DNA of 10,019 nt from Gallionellales bacterium CG03_land_8_20_14_0_80_55_15. Lineage in GTDB: Bacteria > Pseudomonadota > Gammaproteobacteria > Burkholderiales > Gallionellaceae. Shown here one piece after another: positions 1 to 5,236 of this stretch; the stretch's first letter is position 1, and every line of letters starts with the position of its first letter. The stretch is taken from assembly GCA_002780675.1 (NCBI GenBank), contig PEUR01000218.1:1-10019 (forward strand). Reading direction: 5' to 3'. The notes under the pieces are model-generated. The model did no database searches and was not told the DNA's origin. It was given only the letters and a program-made list of their open reading frames with translations. The translations under genes were made by a program, and so were the position numbers.

Positions 1-720
1 GCACTGGTGTCATTCAGTGTGTTGGCGGTGCTGTATGGCGCGATTGATTACGCGGTGCATCTGCCGCGTTTGTTGCCGATCAACAAAGTGAAGCTGAGCG
101 CAGCGCCCGAGCGTTTGGTGGCGGGGGATGTGCTGGCGCGAGTGAAGAGCGAGGTGCGGGGTAATTTTTTTACGGTGGACATCGAGCATTTGCGCAAATC
201 CTTGGAGGCATTGCCCTGGGTGCGCAAGGTCAGTATCCGCCGCCAGTTTCCAGACAGTCTTATCTTGCAGTTTGAGGAACATCAGCCCTTGGCGCGCTGG
301 AACGACGCGGCGCTGGTGAATGTGCAAGGCGAGGTGTTTGAGGCACAGACAGGGCAGGTGTTGCCGGAGTTTATCGGCTACGCGGGCAGTTCGGCAGAAA
401 TGGTGCAGCAATACGCAAAATTCAGCGAGCAGCTTGCCGTATTGGGGCTGCGGGTGACGCAGTTGGCTCTATCGCCGCGCCATGCCTGGCAGATGCATCT
501 GAGCAATGACATGGAGGTGGAGTTGGGGCGTGCAGAATTGCAGCAACGGCTCGCGAGATTTGTGGCGGTTTATCCCTACAGTCTGGGCGAGATGCGTGAA
601 ACAACTTCGCCAGAAAGCAAAACGGTTATGCCTGTGACCGGGCAAAAATTGAAAGTGGAATATGTGGATATGCGTTATCGGAATGGTTTTGTCGTGCGCA
701 TGCGACACGGCAATGCCTAG
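1..720 (+). CDS. ftsQ: Cell division protein FtsQ (partial, 5' end outside window)
   Basis: Bitopic inner-membrane divisome protein that connects the early Z-ring proteins with FtsB/FtsL and the septal peptidoglycan synthases; most of it lies in the periplasm. The frame is open to the left edge, so the cytoplasmic N-terminus and true start are missing; the GTG at 7 lies inside the membrane segment and is not a credible start. Counting from that GTG, residues 1 to about 18 finish the hydrophobic helix. Residues about 26-92 form the POTRA domain, with the typical ALPWVRKVSIRRQFPDSL stretch followed by LILQFEEHQPLARW. The rest matches the FtsQ/DivIB beta domain, ending in VDMRYRNGFVVRM. The stop TAG is at 718-720, 51 nt before ftsA, as expected for a dcw cluster. 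Identity is secure from sequence and context; the missing portion cannot be judged. Confidence 0.95.
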   Translation, partial: ALVSFSVLAVLYGAIDYAVHLPRLLPINKVKLSAAPERLVAGDVLARVKSEVRGNFFTVDIEHLRKSLEALPWVRKVSIRRQFPDSLILQFEEHQPLARWNDAALVNVQGEVFEAQTGQVLPEFIGYAGSSAEMVQQYAKFSEQLAVLGLRVTQLALSPRHAWQMHLSNDMEVELGRAELQQRLARFVAVYPYSLGEMRETTSPESKTVMPVTGQKLKVEYVDMRYRNGFVVRMRHGNA

Positions 721-771
721 CGCTAAGCCGGGCGGAAAATTAAATCGAAACAAGGTGTTGGAGATCAAGCG

Positions 772-2007
772 ATGAGCAGGAATAAAGAAGCAAAAAATCT
801 GGTGGTCGGGCTGGATATCGGCACGTCCAAGATTGTGGCCATCGTAGGCGAGGTCAAACCTGACGGAGTGCTGGAAGTGATCGGCATGGGAATGCACGAG
901 TCTTCCGGCATGAAGAAGGGCATGGTGGTCAACATCGAGGCGGCGGTAAGCGCGATTCAGCGTGCGCTGGAAGAAGCCGAGTTAATGGCGGACTGCAAAA
1001 TCAGCGAGGTATATACCGGGATTGCGGGTAGTCACATCCGCAGCACGAATTCGCGCGGTATGGTGAAGATCAAGGAAAAGGAAGTCACGCAAACCGATAT
1101 AGACCGGGTGCTGGAAACGGCGAGCTCCATCAGCTTGCCTGGCGACCAGCAGATTTTGCACATCCTGGAACAGGAATTCAGCATAGACGGACAGGACGGT
1201 ATCAAGAAGCCATTGGGTATGAGCGGGATGCGGCTGGATGTCGAGGTGCATATCGTCACGGGCGCGGTGGCCGCCGTACAAAACATCATGAAGTGTATCC
1301 ACCGCTGTGGTCTGGAAGTGAACGAGCTGATCCTGCAACCGCTGGCATCCAGCCGTGCGGTGCTGGCGGATGACGAGATGGAGTTGGGCGTGTGTCTGGT
1401 GGACATCGGAGGAGGCACCACCGACATCGCGGTGTTTACGGGCGGTTCGATACGCCACACCGCCGTGATTCCCATTGCCGGCGACCAGATTACCAATGAC
1501 ATCGCGATGGCGTTGCGCACGCCCACGCAGGATGCCGAAGACATCAAGATTCGCCACGGTTGCGCGCTCAGACAGTTGGCGGATGCGGGCACGATTGAAG
1601 TGCCGGGAGTCGGTGAACGGGGGCCGCGCATGTTGTCGCGGCAAACCTTGTCCGAGGTGATCGAACCGCGTGTCGAGGAACTGTATTCGCTGGTGCAAGC
1701 CGAGTTGCGGCGTAGCGGTTTTGAGGATTTGTTGTCGTCAGGGATTGTGATTACTGGCGGCAGCAGCGCGATGCAAGGCATGGTCGAGCTGGGCGAAGAG
1801 ATTTTCCATCTGCCGGTCAGATTGGGTATCCCGAAATATGTAGGGGGGTTGTCGGACGTAGTGAAAACGCCACGCATGGCAACGGGGGTGGGGCTGTTGT
1901 TGCATGGTTTGGCAAGTTACAAAAACAATGAGGAAAATCGCCAGCAGTCGAACTCATTTAGTGATGTGCTGGCGATGATGAAGTCCTGGTTTCAGAATAA
2001 TTTTTAG
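772..2007 (+). CDS. ftsA: Cell division protein FtsA (actin-like membrane anchor of FtsZ)
   Basis: Actin-fold ATPase of 411 residues that tethers FtsZ to the inner membrane and recruits later divisome proteins. The phosphate-1 motif GLDIGTSK is at residues 13-20, phosphate-2 LVDIGGGTTD at 209-218 and the adenosine motif GIVITGGSS at 324-332. The SHS2 (1C) subdomain, which replaces actin subdomain 1B, falls between the first two motifs. The C-terminus ends with SDVLAMMKSWFQNNF, which fits the conserved amphipathic membrane-targeting helix, after a polar linker rich in N, E, Q and S. The ATG at 772 is preceded by GGAG at 760-763 with an 8-nt spacer, which fixes the start. Length and motifs are normal for proteobacterial FtsA, and ftsQ and ftsZ flank it. 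Nothing appears truncated. Confidence 0.98.
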   Translation: MSRNKEAKNLVVGLDIGTSKIVAIVGEVKPDGVLEVIGMGMHESSGMKKGMVVNIEAAVSAIQRALEEAELMADCKISEVYTGIAGSHIRSTNSRGMVKIKEKEVTQTDIDRVLETASSISLPGDQQILHILEQEFSIDGQDGIKKPLGMSGMRLDVEVHIVTGAVAAVQNIMKCIHRCGLEVNELILQPLASSRAVLADDEMELGVCLVDIGGGTTDIAVFTGGSIRHTAVIPIAGDQITNDIAMALRTPTQDAEDIKIRHGCALRQLADAGTIEVPGVGERGPRMLSRQTLSEVIEPRVEELYSLVQAELRRSGFEDLLSSGIVITGGSSAMQGMVELGEEIFHLPVRLGIPKYVGGLSDVVKTPRMATGVGLLLHGLASYKNNEENRQQSNSFSDVLAMMKSWFQNNF

Positions 2008-2011
2008 TGGG

Positions 2012-2049
2012 TTGGCAAGCGGATTTAGACAGATTAATTTTGGTAATAT
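2012..2049 (+). promoter_or_regulatory. Possible weak ftsZ promoter in ftsA-ftsZ gap
   Basis: The 59-nt gap is AT-rich compared with its surroundings. TTGGCA (2012-2017) lies 17 nt before TAATTT (2035-2040), and an extended -10-like TGGTAATAT follows at 2041-2049. The first pair would give a leader of about 20 nt; the second would start transcription inside the ribosome binding site, which is less likely. Extra ftsZ promoters inside dcw clusters are well known, but the matches here are weak and nothing confirms activity. Confidence 0.2.
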
Positions 2050-2066
2050 TTTTTAAGGAGACGGCG

Positions 2067-3233
2067 ATGTTTGAAATCATGGAAGCACAAACTCAGGATG
2101 CGGTAATCAAAGTGATCGGTGTCGGTGGTTGCGGCGGCAACGCGGTAGATCACATGATTGAGCAAGGTGTGCAAGGGGTCGAATTTATCGCCATCAATAC
2201 TGACGCGCAGGCATTGGGTCGCAGCAAGGCGCGAACCCAGTTACAGATTGGCGTGGCCATTACCAAGGGATTGGGCGCAGGTGCCAAACCTTCAGTGGGG
2301 CAAGCGGCAGCGGAAGAGGATCGCGAACGCATCAAGGAGCTGATTGCCGGGGCGAACATGGTGTTTATCACCGCCGGAATGGGCGGCGGTACAGGAACGG
2401 GCGCCGCCCCTATCGTCGCGCAAATCGCGCGCGAAATGAATATTTTGACCGTTGCAGTCGTGACCAAGCCGTTTATCTACGAAGGCAACCGTATGCGTTA
2501 CGCCACCGAAGGCATCAAGGCGCTGAACGAGCATGTGGATTCGCTGATTATCGTGCCTAACGCCAAGTTGATGGAAGTGTTGGGTAATGATGTCACCGTG
2601 CCGGAAGCCTTCAAAGCCGCCAACGGCGTGCTGCAAGGCGCGGTAGCGGGTATCGCCGAAGTCATCAACGTACCCGGTTTGATCAACGTGGACTTTGCCG
2701 ACGTGCGCACCGTGATGTCGGAAAATGGCATGGCGATGATGGGGTCTGCGGTGGCCTCCGGTCCTGATCGTGCCAGGGAAGCGGCCGAACGCGCCATTGC
2801 CAGTCCGTTGCTGGAAGATGTGGATATGACGGGTGCGCGCGGCGTGCTGGTCAATATCACTTCAACCAGCTCCCTGAAGGTCAGGGAAATGGAAGAAGTC
2901 ATGGCTTGTGTGCAATTTGCCGCCGAAGAAGCCACCGTTATTCTGGGTTCGGTATTTGATGAATCCATGGGGGATGAGTTGCGCGTGACGGTGGTCGCGA
3001 CAGGATTGGGCTCGCCCGTGAGCCACAAGATGGCCAAGCCGGAAATCGTCTATCAGAATCAGGATTTTCAGAGAACCGGTACGCATGACATGCCCTACAG
3101 CAACCTCGATTATGTTGCGCTGGATACCCCTACTATCATGCGTAGCGGTCGCCGCGCCGCAGTGGACGCGATGGAAAAATCCGGTGTGGATACTTACGAC
3201 ATCCCGTCTTTCCTGCGCAAACAGGCGGATTGA
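2067..3233 (+). CDS. ftsZ: Cell division protein FtsZ (tubulin-like GTPase)
   Basis: GTPase of 388 residues that polymerises into the Z ring at the division site. The start is the ATG at 2067, preceded by AAGGAG at 2055-2060 with a 6-nt spacer; the frame extends upstream to a GTG at 2007, but that part overlaps the ftsA stop and has no family resemblance. Visible motifs are the nucleotide-binding GVGGCGGNA at 18-26, the tubulin signature GGGTGTG at 106-112, and the synergy (T7) loop NVDFAD at 207-212, which supplies the catalytic aspartates. The C-terminal peptide YDIPSFLRKQAD is the docking site for FtsA/ZipA-type partners, preceded by a variable linker of about 60 residues. Position 22 is Cys where E. 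coli has Gly; this is probably lineage variation. Complete and apparently functional. Confidence 0.98.
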   Translation: MFEIMEAQTQDAVIKVIGVGGCGGNAVDHMIEQGVQGVEFIAINTDAQALGRSKARTQLQIGVAITKGLGAGAKPSVGQAAAEEDRERIKELIAGANMVFITAGMGGGTGTGAAPIVAQIAREMNILTVAVVTKPFIYEGNRMRYATEGIKALNEHVDSLIIVPNAKLMEVLGNDVTVPEAFKAANGVLQGAVAGIAEVINVPGLINVDFADVRTVMSENGMAMMGSAVASGPDRAREAAERAIASPLLEDVDMTGARGVLVNITSTSSLKVREMEEVMACVQFAAEEATVILGSVFDESMGDELRVTVVATGLGSPVSHKMAKPEIVYQNQDFQRTGTHDMPYSNLDYVALDTPTIMRSGRRAAVDAMEKSGVDTYDIPSFLRKQAD

Positions 3234-3270
3234 TGGGTGAATCGGGTGAGCAGGAGCAGTGGCGGCGCTA

Positions 3271-3301
3271 ATCATGAGCTATGTTAGAATCCGCTCATGA
3301 T
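3271..3301 (+). repeat. Perfect 9-bp inverted repeat around the lpxC -10 element
   Basis: ATCATGAGC (3271-3279) and GCTCATGAT (3293-3301) are exact reverse complements separated by 13 nt. The spacer contains most of the extended -10 element, and the right arm covers the ATG at 3297. Arm centres are 22 bp apart, about two helical turns, the spacing expected for a dimeric regulator. The core TCATGA is itself a palindrome, so the two arms also read as direct repeats 23 bp apart. It could be an operator or a transcript hairpin; no regulator is identified. Confidence 0.6.
3282..3290 (+). promoter_or_regulatory. Candidate lpxC promoter (extended -10)
   Basis: TGTTAGAAT is a TGn-extended -10 with TAGAAT matching five of six consensus bases. 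No convincing -35 hexamer lies 16-18 bp upstream, where the sequence is GC-rich (around 3261-3268), which is tolerated by extended -10 promoters. Transcription would start close to 3297, at or next to the first ATG of the frame. It would let lpxC be expressed apart from ftsZ. Inferred from pattern only. Confidence 0.45.
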
Positions 3302-3320
3302 ACCTGCGCTTAAAAAACCT

Positions 3321-4232
3321 ATGGTCAGGCAACGTACCCTGAAAAGCCCGATAACCGTCACGGGTGTCGGTCTGCACAGCGGCGAGAAAGTCACGCTGAC
3401 TTTGCGCCCGGCCCCCGTCAATAGCGGCATCGTGTTCCGCCGCGTTGATGTGAAGCCAGTCGAGGATGTCCAGGCGCGCGCTGATTTGGTGCATGACACC
3501 CGCCTGTCCACTTGTATGGATCAAAACGGGGTGCGGTTCGCCACGATTGAGCATTTGATGTCGGCCTTGGCGGGGCTGAGCATAGATAATGTCTTCGTTG
3601 AAATGGATGGCGCGGAAGTCCCCATCATGGATGGCAGTGCCGGTACTTTTATTTTTCTGCTGCAATCCGCAGGCATCATCGAACAGTCGGCGGCCAAAAA
3701 ATTTATCCGTATCAAAAAAACGGTCGAGGTAAAACAGGGCGACAAGTGGGTAAAATTTGAGCCGTACAACGGCTACAAATTAACCTTTACCATCAACTTC
3801 GCCCATCCGGTGTTTGCCAACACCCAGCAACACGTCACGATAGATCTCGACGAGCATTCCTATATTCGTGACATCAGTCGCGCGCGTACCTTCGGTTTTA
3901 TGCAGGATGTTGAAGCCATGCGCGCGCAGGGGCTGGCGTTGGGCGGCAGTCTGGACAATGCCATTGTCATGGACGAGTACCGCGTACTGAATGCCGACGG
4001 ACTGCGCTTCGAGGATGAGTTTGTCAAACATAAGGTGCTGGACGCGATCGGCGACTTGTATCTCTTGGGTTACCCGGTGATCGGCGCTTTTTCCGGCTAC
4101 AAATCCGGTCATGCATTGAATAATGCGCTGCTGCGGGAATTGCTGGCCGACGAACAGGCGTGGGAATTTGTCTCATTTGATAATGTGGCGGATGCGCCGG
4201 CTTTCCTGCATCCGCAATTGCAGACAGCTTAA
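3321..4232 (+). CDS. lpxC: UDP-3-O-acyl-N-acetylglucosamine deacetylase LpxC
   Basis: Zinc-dependent cytoplasmic deacetylase that catalyses the committed step of lipid A synthesis. Numbering from the ATG at 3321 (303 residues; E. coli has 305), the metal ligands are His78, His237 and Asp241 (EHL and [10 protein letters not shown]), with Glu77 as general base and His264 in [13 protein letters not shown] at 103-107 and SRARTFGFM at 186-194 are also typical. The frame has an earlier ATG at 3297 that would add eight residues (MIPALKKP). The start at 3321 is preferred because MVRQRTLK aligns end to end with the E. coli N-terminus MIKQRTLK, and because the predicted transcription start falls near 3297. 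Neither ATG has a clear Shine-Dalgarno site. It lies 87 nt after ftsZ, and a small membrane protein gene follows. Confidence 0.97.
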   Translation: MVRQRTLKSPITVTGVGLHSGEKVTLTLRPAPVNSGIVFRRVDVKPVEDVQARADLVHDTRLSTCMDQNGVRFATIEHLMSALAGLSIDNVFVEMDGAEVPIMDGSAGTFIFLLQSAGIIEQSAAKKFIRIKKTVEVKQGDKWVKFEPYNGYKLTFTINFAHPVFANTQQHVTIDLDEHSYIRDISRARTFGFMQDVEAMRAQGLALGGSLDNAIVMDEYRVLNADGLRFEDEFVKHKVLDAIGDLYLLGYPVIGAFSGYKSGHALNNALLRELLADEQAWEFVSFDNVADAPAFLHPQLQTA

Positions 4233-4265
4233 CGGTCTGGTTGCCCGGCGCTCAGGGGGTTCACG

Positions 4266-4466
4266 ATGCTGATCATGCGCATATATCTGGTGTTGACCAC
4301 CTTGCTGCTGGTACTCAACGTTGCAATGTATGTCTTCACGCGCAAGCACTGGTATCTGAATTTTTCCTGGAAAATAGTCAGATTTACCGTCTTGTTGTTG
4401 CTTATCTTTGCCTTGTTGTTCGTACTGGAACGCTATGTGCTGGTGGGATGGCGGGTGTTGTTGTAA
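4266..4466 (+). CDS. Small two-helix inner membrane protein, function unknown
   Basis: A 66-residue protein I do not recognise by name. Two hydrophobic segments, residues about 5-23 and 39-57, are joined by a polar, basic, aromatic loop (TRKHWYLNFSWK), so a helical hairpin in the inner membrane is likely. There is no cleavable signal peptide or lipobox. The ATG at 4266 follows AGGGGG (4254-4259) with a 6-nt spacer, a good ribosome site; the in-frame ATG at 4275 is a weaker alternative. It starts 33 nt after the lpxC stop and is probably co-transcribed with it, suggesting an envelope-related role, but that is only context. Its stop at 4464-4466 lies 3 nt from the stop of the converging DUF721 gene. 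The strong ribosome site and coherent two-helix plan favour a real gene. Confidence 0.75.
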   Translation: MLIMRIYLVLTTLLLVLNVAMYVFTRKHWYLNFSWKIVRFTVLLLLIFALLFVLERYVLVGWRVLL

Positions 4467-4469
4467 CGG

Positions 4470-4886
4470 CTATTTTTGTGCGAGTTTCTCCAGCGCATGT
4501 TTGAGCGGCGTATCACCCAGATGCTCGCTGAGTTCCAGCAGCTGGTGCTGTGCCGTTTGGGTGAGCAGGCGCGCGACTGGCTTGGGTTTGATGGGGGTGT
4601 AGTTGACTTGCACCTTGACCCTGATGCTACTGATCTCGCAGCCGCGATTTTGCAGTTTGGTCACGATTTCCGGTGCAAGTTGGCGCAGTTTTGCAGCGAG
4701 TGCACCGTTGCTCATGGCAATACTTAGCGTGCCGTTGCGTAATCCTAAAATTTGACTGGATTGCGCGAAATGGGGTGGTGCGACACGGGAAAAATGCTGC
4801 TGGAGTGCCGTTAATGCTTGTACGGTGCCAAACAGGACACGCAATTCCTCGTTGTTGCTCATCAGAGATTTTAGACGTTGAGGCAC
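4470..4886 (-). CDS. DUF721 / DciA-like protein (putative DnaB helicase-associated)
   Basis: A 138-residue cytoplasmic protein of the DUF721 family. Members studied as DciA interact with the replicative helicase DnaB and are thought to replace DnaC/DnaI loaders; that role is inferred here. The KH-like core spans about residues 20-95, with the family-typical NGALAAKLRQLAPEIVTKL at 60-78; the C-terminal third is helical and basic. The proposed start is GTG at 4886-4884, because MPQRLKSLMSNNEELR resembles the usual N-terminus of betaproteobacterial members; an ATG at 4862-4860 is the alternative. Neither has an obvious Shine-Dalgarno sequence. It is the only gene in the window on the minus strand, convergent with the small membrane protein gene and divergent from secA. 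In many betaproteobacteria an M23 peptidase gene sits between this gene and secA; none is present here. Confidence 0.85.
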   Translation of the reverse strand: MPQRLKSLMSNNEELRVLFGTVQALTALQQHFSRVAPPHFAQSSQILGLRNGTLSIAMSNGALAAKLRQLAPEIVTKLQNRGCEISSIRVKVQVNYTPIKPKPVARLLTQTAQHQLLELSEHLGDTPLKHALEKLAQK

Positions 4887-4923
4887 GGGTTTAATGATTT
4901 CGTAAAAAGACTGGGGCGTGAAT

Positions 4924-4932
4924 ATTATTCCA
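4924..4932 (-). promoter_or_regulatory. Possible promoter of the DUF721 gene (extended -10)
   Basis: On the minus strand the sequence reads TGGAATAAT, a TGn-extended -10 with AATAAT matching five of six consensus bases. It predicts a start near 4917 and a leader of about 30 nt before the GTG at 4886. There is no good -35 hexamer. Pattern evidence only. Confidence 0.3.
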
Positions 4933-4948
4933 GTTTATGCTCACCGGG

Positions 4949-4954
4949 TAGAAT
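4949..4954 (+). promoter_or_regulatory. Possible distal secA promoter (-10 TAGAAT)
   Basis: TAGAAT matches five of six -10 bases, and TAGAATCC is identical to the sequence at the lpxC -10. A start near 4961 would give secA a leader of about 270 nt including both candidate leader ORFs. It sits between short CGGG/CCCG arms (4945-4948, 4955-4958). No good -35 is seen. Confidence 0.25.
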
Positions 4955-5121
4955 CCCGAGGGGTTGCCAGGGTTTTTAAGGTCATTTAGTGGGCTGGCGC
5001 TGTGAACCGCTTGCCGAAAATGGTGCCATGTGTGCGGAAATGGCTTGCACTGTCGGGGAGATGGGCGACTTTCATGTGCAGATGGCAGGGTGTGGAGGTG
5101 TACGGATACCTATTGCCAGTG

Positions 5122-5130
5122 TGGTAATAT
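5122..5130 (+). promoter_or_regulatory. Candidate proximal secA promoter (extended -10)
   Basis: TGGTAATAT is a TGn-extended -10 (TAATAT, four of six bases). The same 9-mer occurs upstream of ftsZ at 2041-2049. It predicts a start near 5137 and a leader of about 96 nt holding the hairpin at 5174-5206. The -35 region is poor. An alternative pair, TTGCCA (5113-5118) and TAACTT (5135-5140), overlaps it. Confidence 0.35.
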
Positions 5131-5173
5131 GCGCTAACTTATTCATGACGATGATGTTGTGGTTTCCTGTTAC

Positions 5174-5206
5174 AAGGGTGAGATGGCGGGTAGCTGTCTC
5201 ACCCTT
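5174..5206 (+). promoter_or_regulatory. secA leader hairpin (perfect 10-bp stem)
   Basis: AAGGGTGAGA (5174-5183) pairs exactly with TCTCACCCTT (5197-5206) across a 13-nt loop. The 5' arm contains AAGGG, a Shine-Dalgarno-like sequence placed 4-5 nt before an ATG at 5183, so folding would hide that site. The stem ends 26 nt before the secA ATG. The following AATTTGTGGTT is not a clean U-run, so an intrinsic terminator is less likely than a translational element. Its activity is inferred; the inverted repeat itself is directly visible. Confidence 0.6.
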
Positions 5207-5236
5207 AATTTGTGGTTGAAAAGACAAAAAACATGA
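5183..5236 (+). CDS. Candidate 17-residue leader peptide coupled to secA
   Basis: The frame ATG...TGA encodes [22 protein letters not shown] (5174-5178) lies 4 nt upstream of the ATG. The stop TGA (5234-5236) overlaps the secA start ATG (5233-5235) as ATGA, the classic arrangement for translational coupling. secA itself has only a weak GAAAAG (5218-5223) upstream, so coupling would explain how it is translated. The SD and the first base of the ATG lie in the 5' arm of the 5174-5206 hairpin and codons 5-8 in the 3' arm. The peptide has a central hydrophobic part and a basic end; no arrest motif is recognised. Frames this short arise by chance, so the case rests on the combination of signals. 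Confidence 0.33.
   Translation: MAGSCLTLNLWLKRQKT

Larger units (their letters stand above)
4989..5219 (+). other. Marginal 76-codon ORF upstream of secA (doubtful gene)
   Basis: A GTG-started frame preceded by AAGG (4978-4981, 7-nt spacer) encodes a peptide with a hydrophobic run at residues about 40-61 and a basic segment (TRVRWRV) after it. It ends 13 nt before the secA ATG. A hydrophobic leader ORF directly before secA recalls SecM in layout. Against it: codon choice includes ATA, AGG, AGA, CGG and GTA, unlike the neighbours; there is no N-terminal signal peptide and no RAGP/RAPP-type arrest motif; and a predicted promoter lies inside it. More likely a chance frame. Confidence 0.13.
4887..5232. 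other. Divergent intergenic region between the DUF721 gene and secA
   Basis: This 346-nt gap is the longest non-coding stretch. Reading rightwards it holds a minus-strand -10-like element (4924-4932), a plus-strand TAGAAT (4949-4954), an SD-like AAGG (4978-4981) before a marginal 76-codon ORF (4989-5219), an extended -10 (5122-5130) and a perfect hairpin (5174-5206). The hairpin overlaps a 17-codon ORF (5183-5236) that runs into secA. No remnant of an M23 peptidase or any other recognisable protein is seen in the frames. Confidence 0.7.

Noticed and set aside
982..1877. Long minus-strand frames opposite ftsA (238 and 281 codons)
   Set aside because: They lie wholly inside a well-conserved gene, have no recognisable domains, and are explained by the base composition of ftsA.
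2007..2066. Upstream GTG start for ftsZ overlapping the ftsA stop
   Set aside because: The extra 20 residues do not resemble FtsZ, and the ATG at 2067 has an AAGGAG at ideal spacing.
4241..4504. Plus-strand 87-codon frame overlapping the small membrane protein gene
   Set aside because: The 66-codon frame has the better ribosome site and a coherent two-helix plan; the longer frame runs into the opposing gene.
4476..4894. Plus-strand frames opposite the DUF721 gene
   Set aside because: The minus strand encodes a recognisable DUF721 protein, and these frames match nothing.
4955..4981. Sequence ending GGGTTTTTAAGG as a terminator
   Set aside because: Only three or four pairs can form before the short T-run, and there is no upstream plus-strand gene for it to end.
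5174..5215. Hairpin before secA as a rho-independent terminator or attenuator
   Set aside because: The stem is good, but the following AATTTGTGGTT is interrupted by G and lacks a U-run; the hidden SD-like sequence gives a better explanation.
5212..5232. GTG at 5212 as the secA start
   Set aside because: It has no ribosome site and adds seven residues absent from the family; the ATG at 5233 aligns exactly with the E. coli N-terminus.
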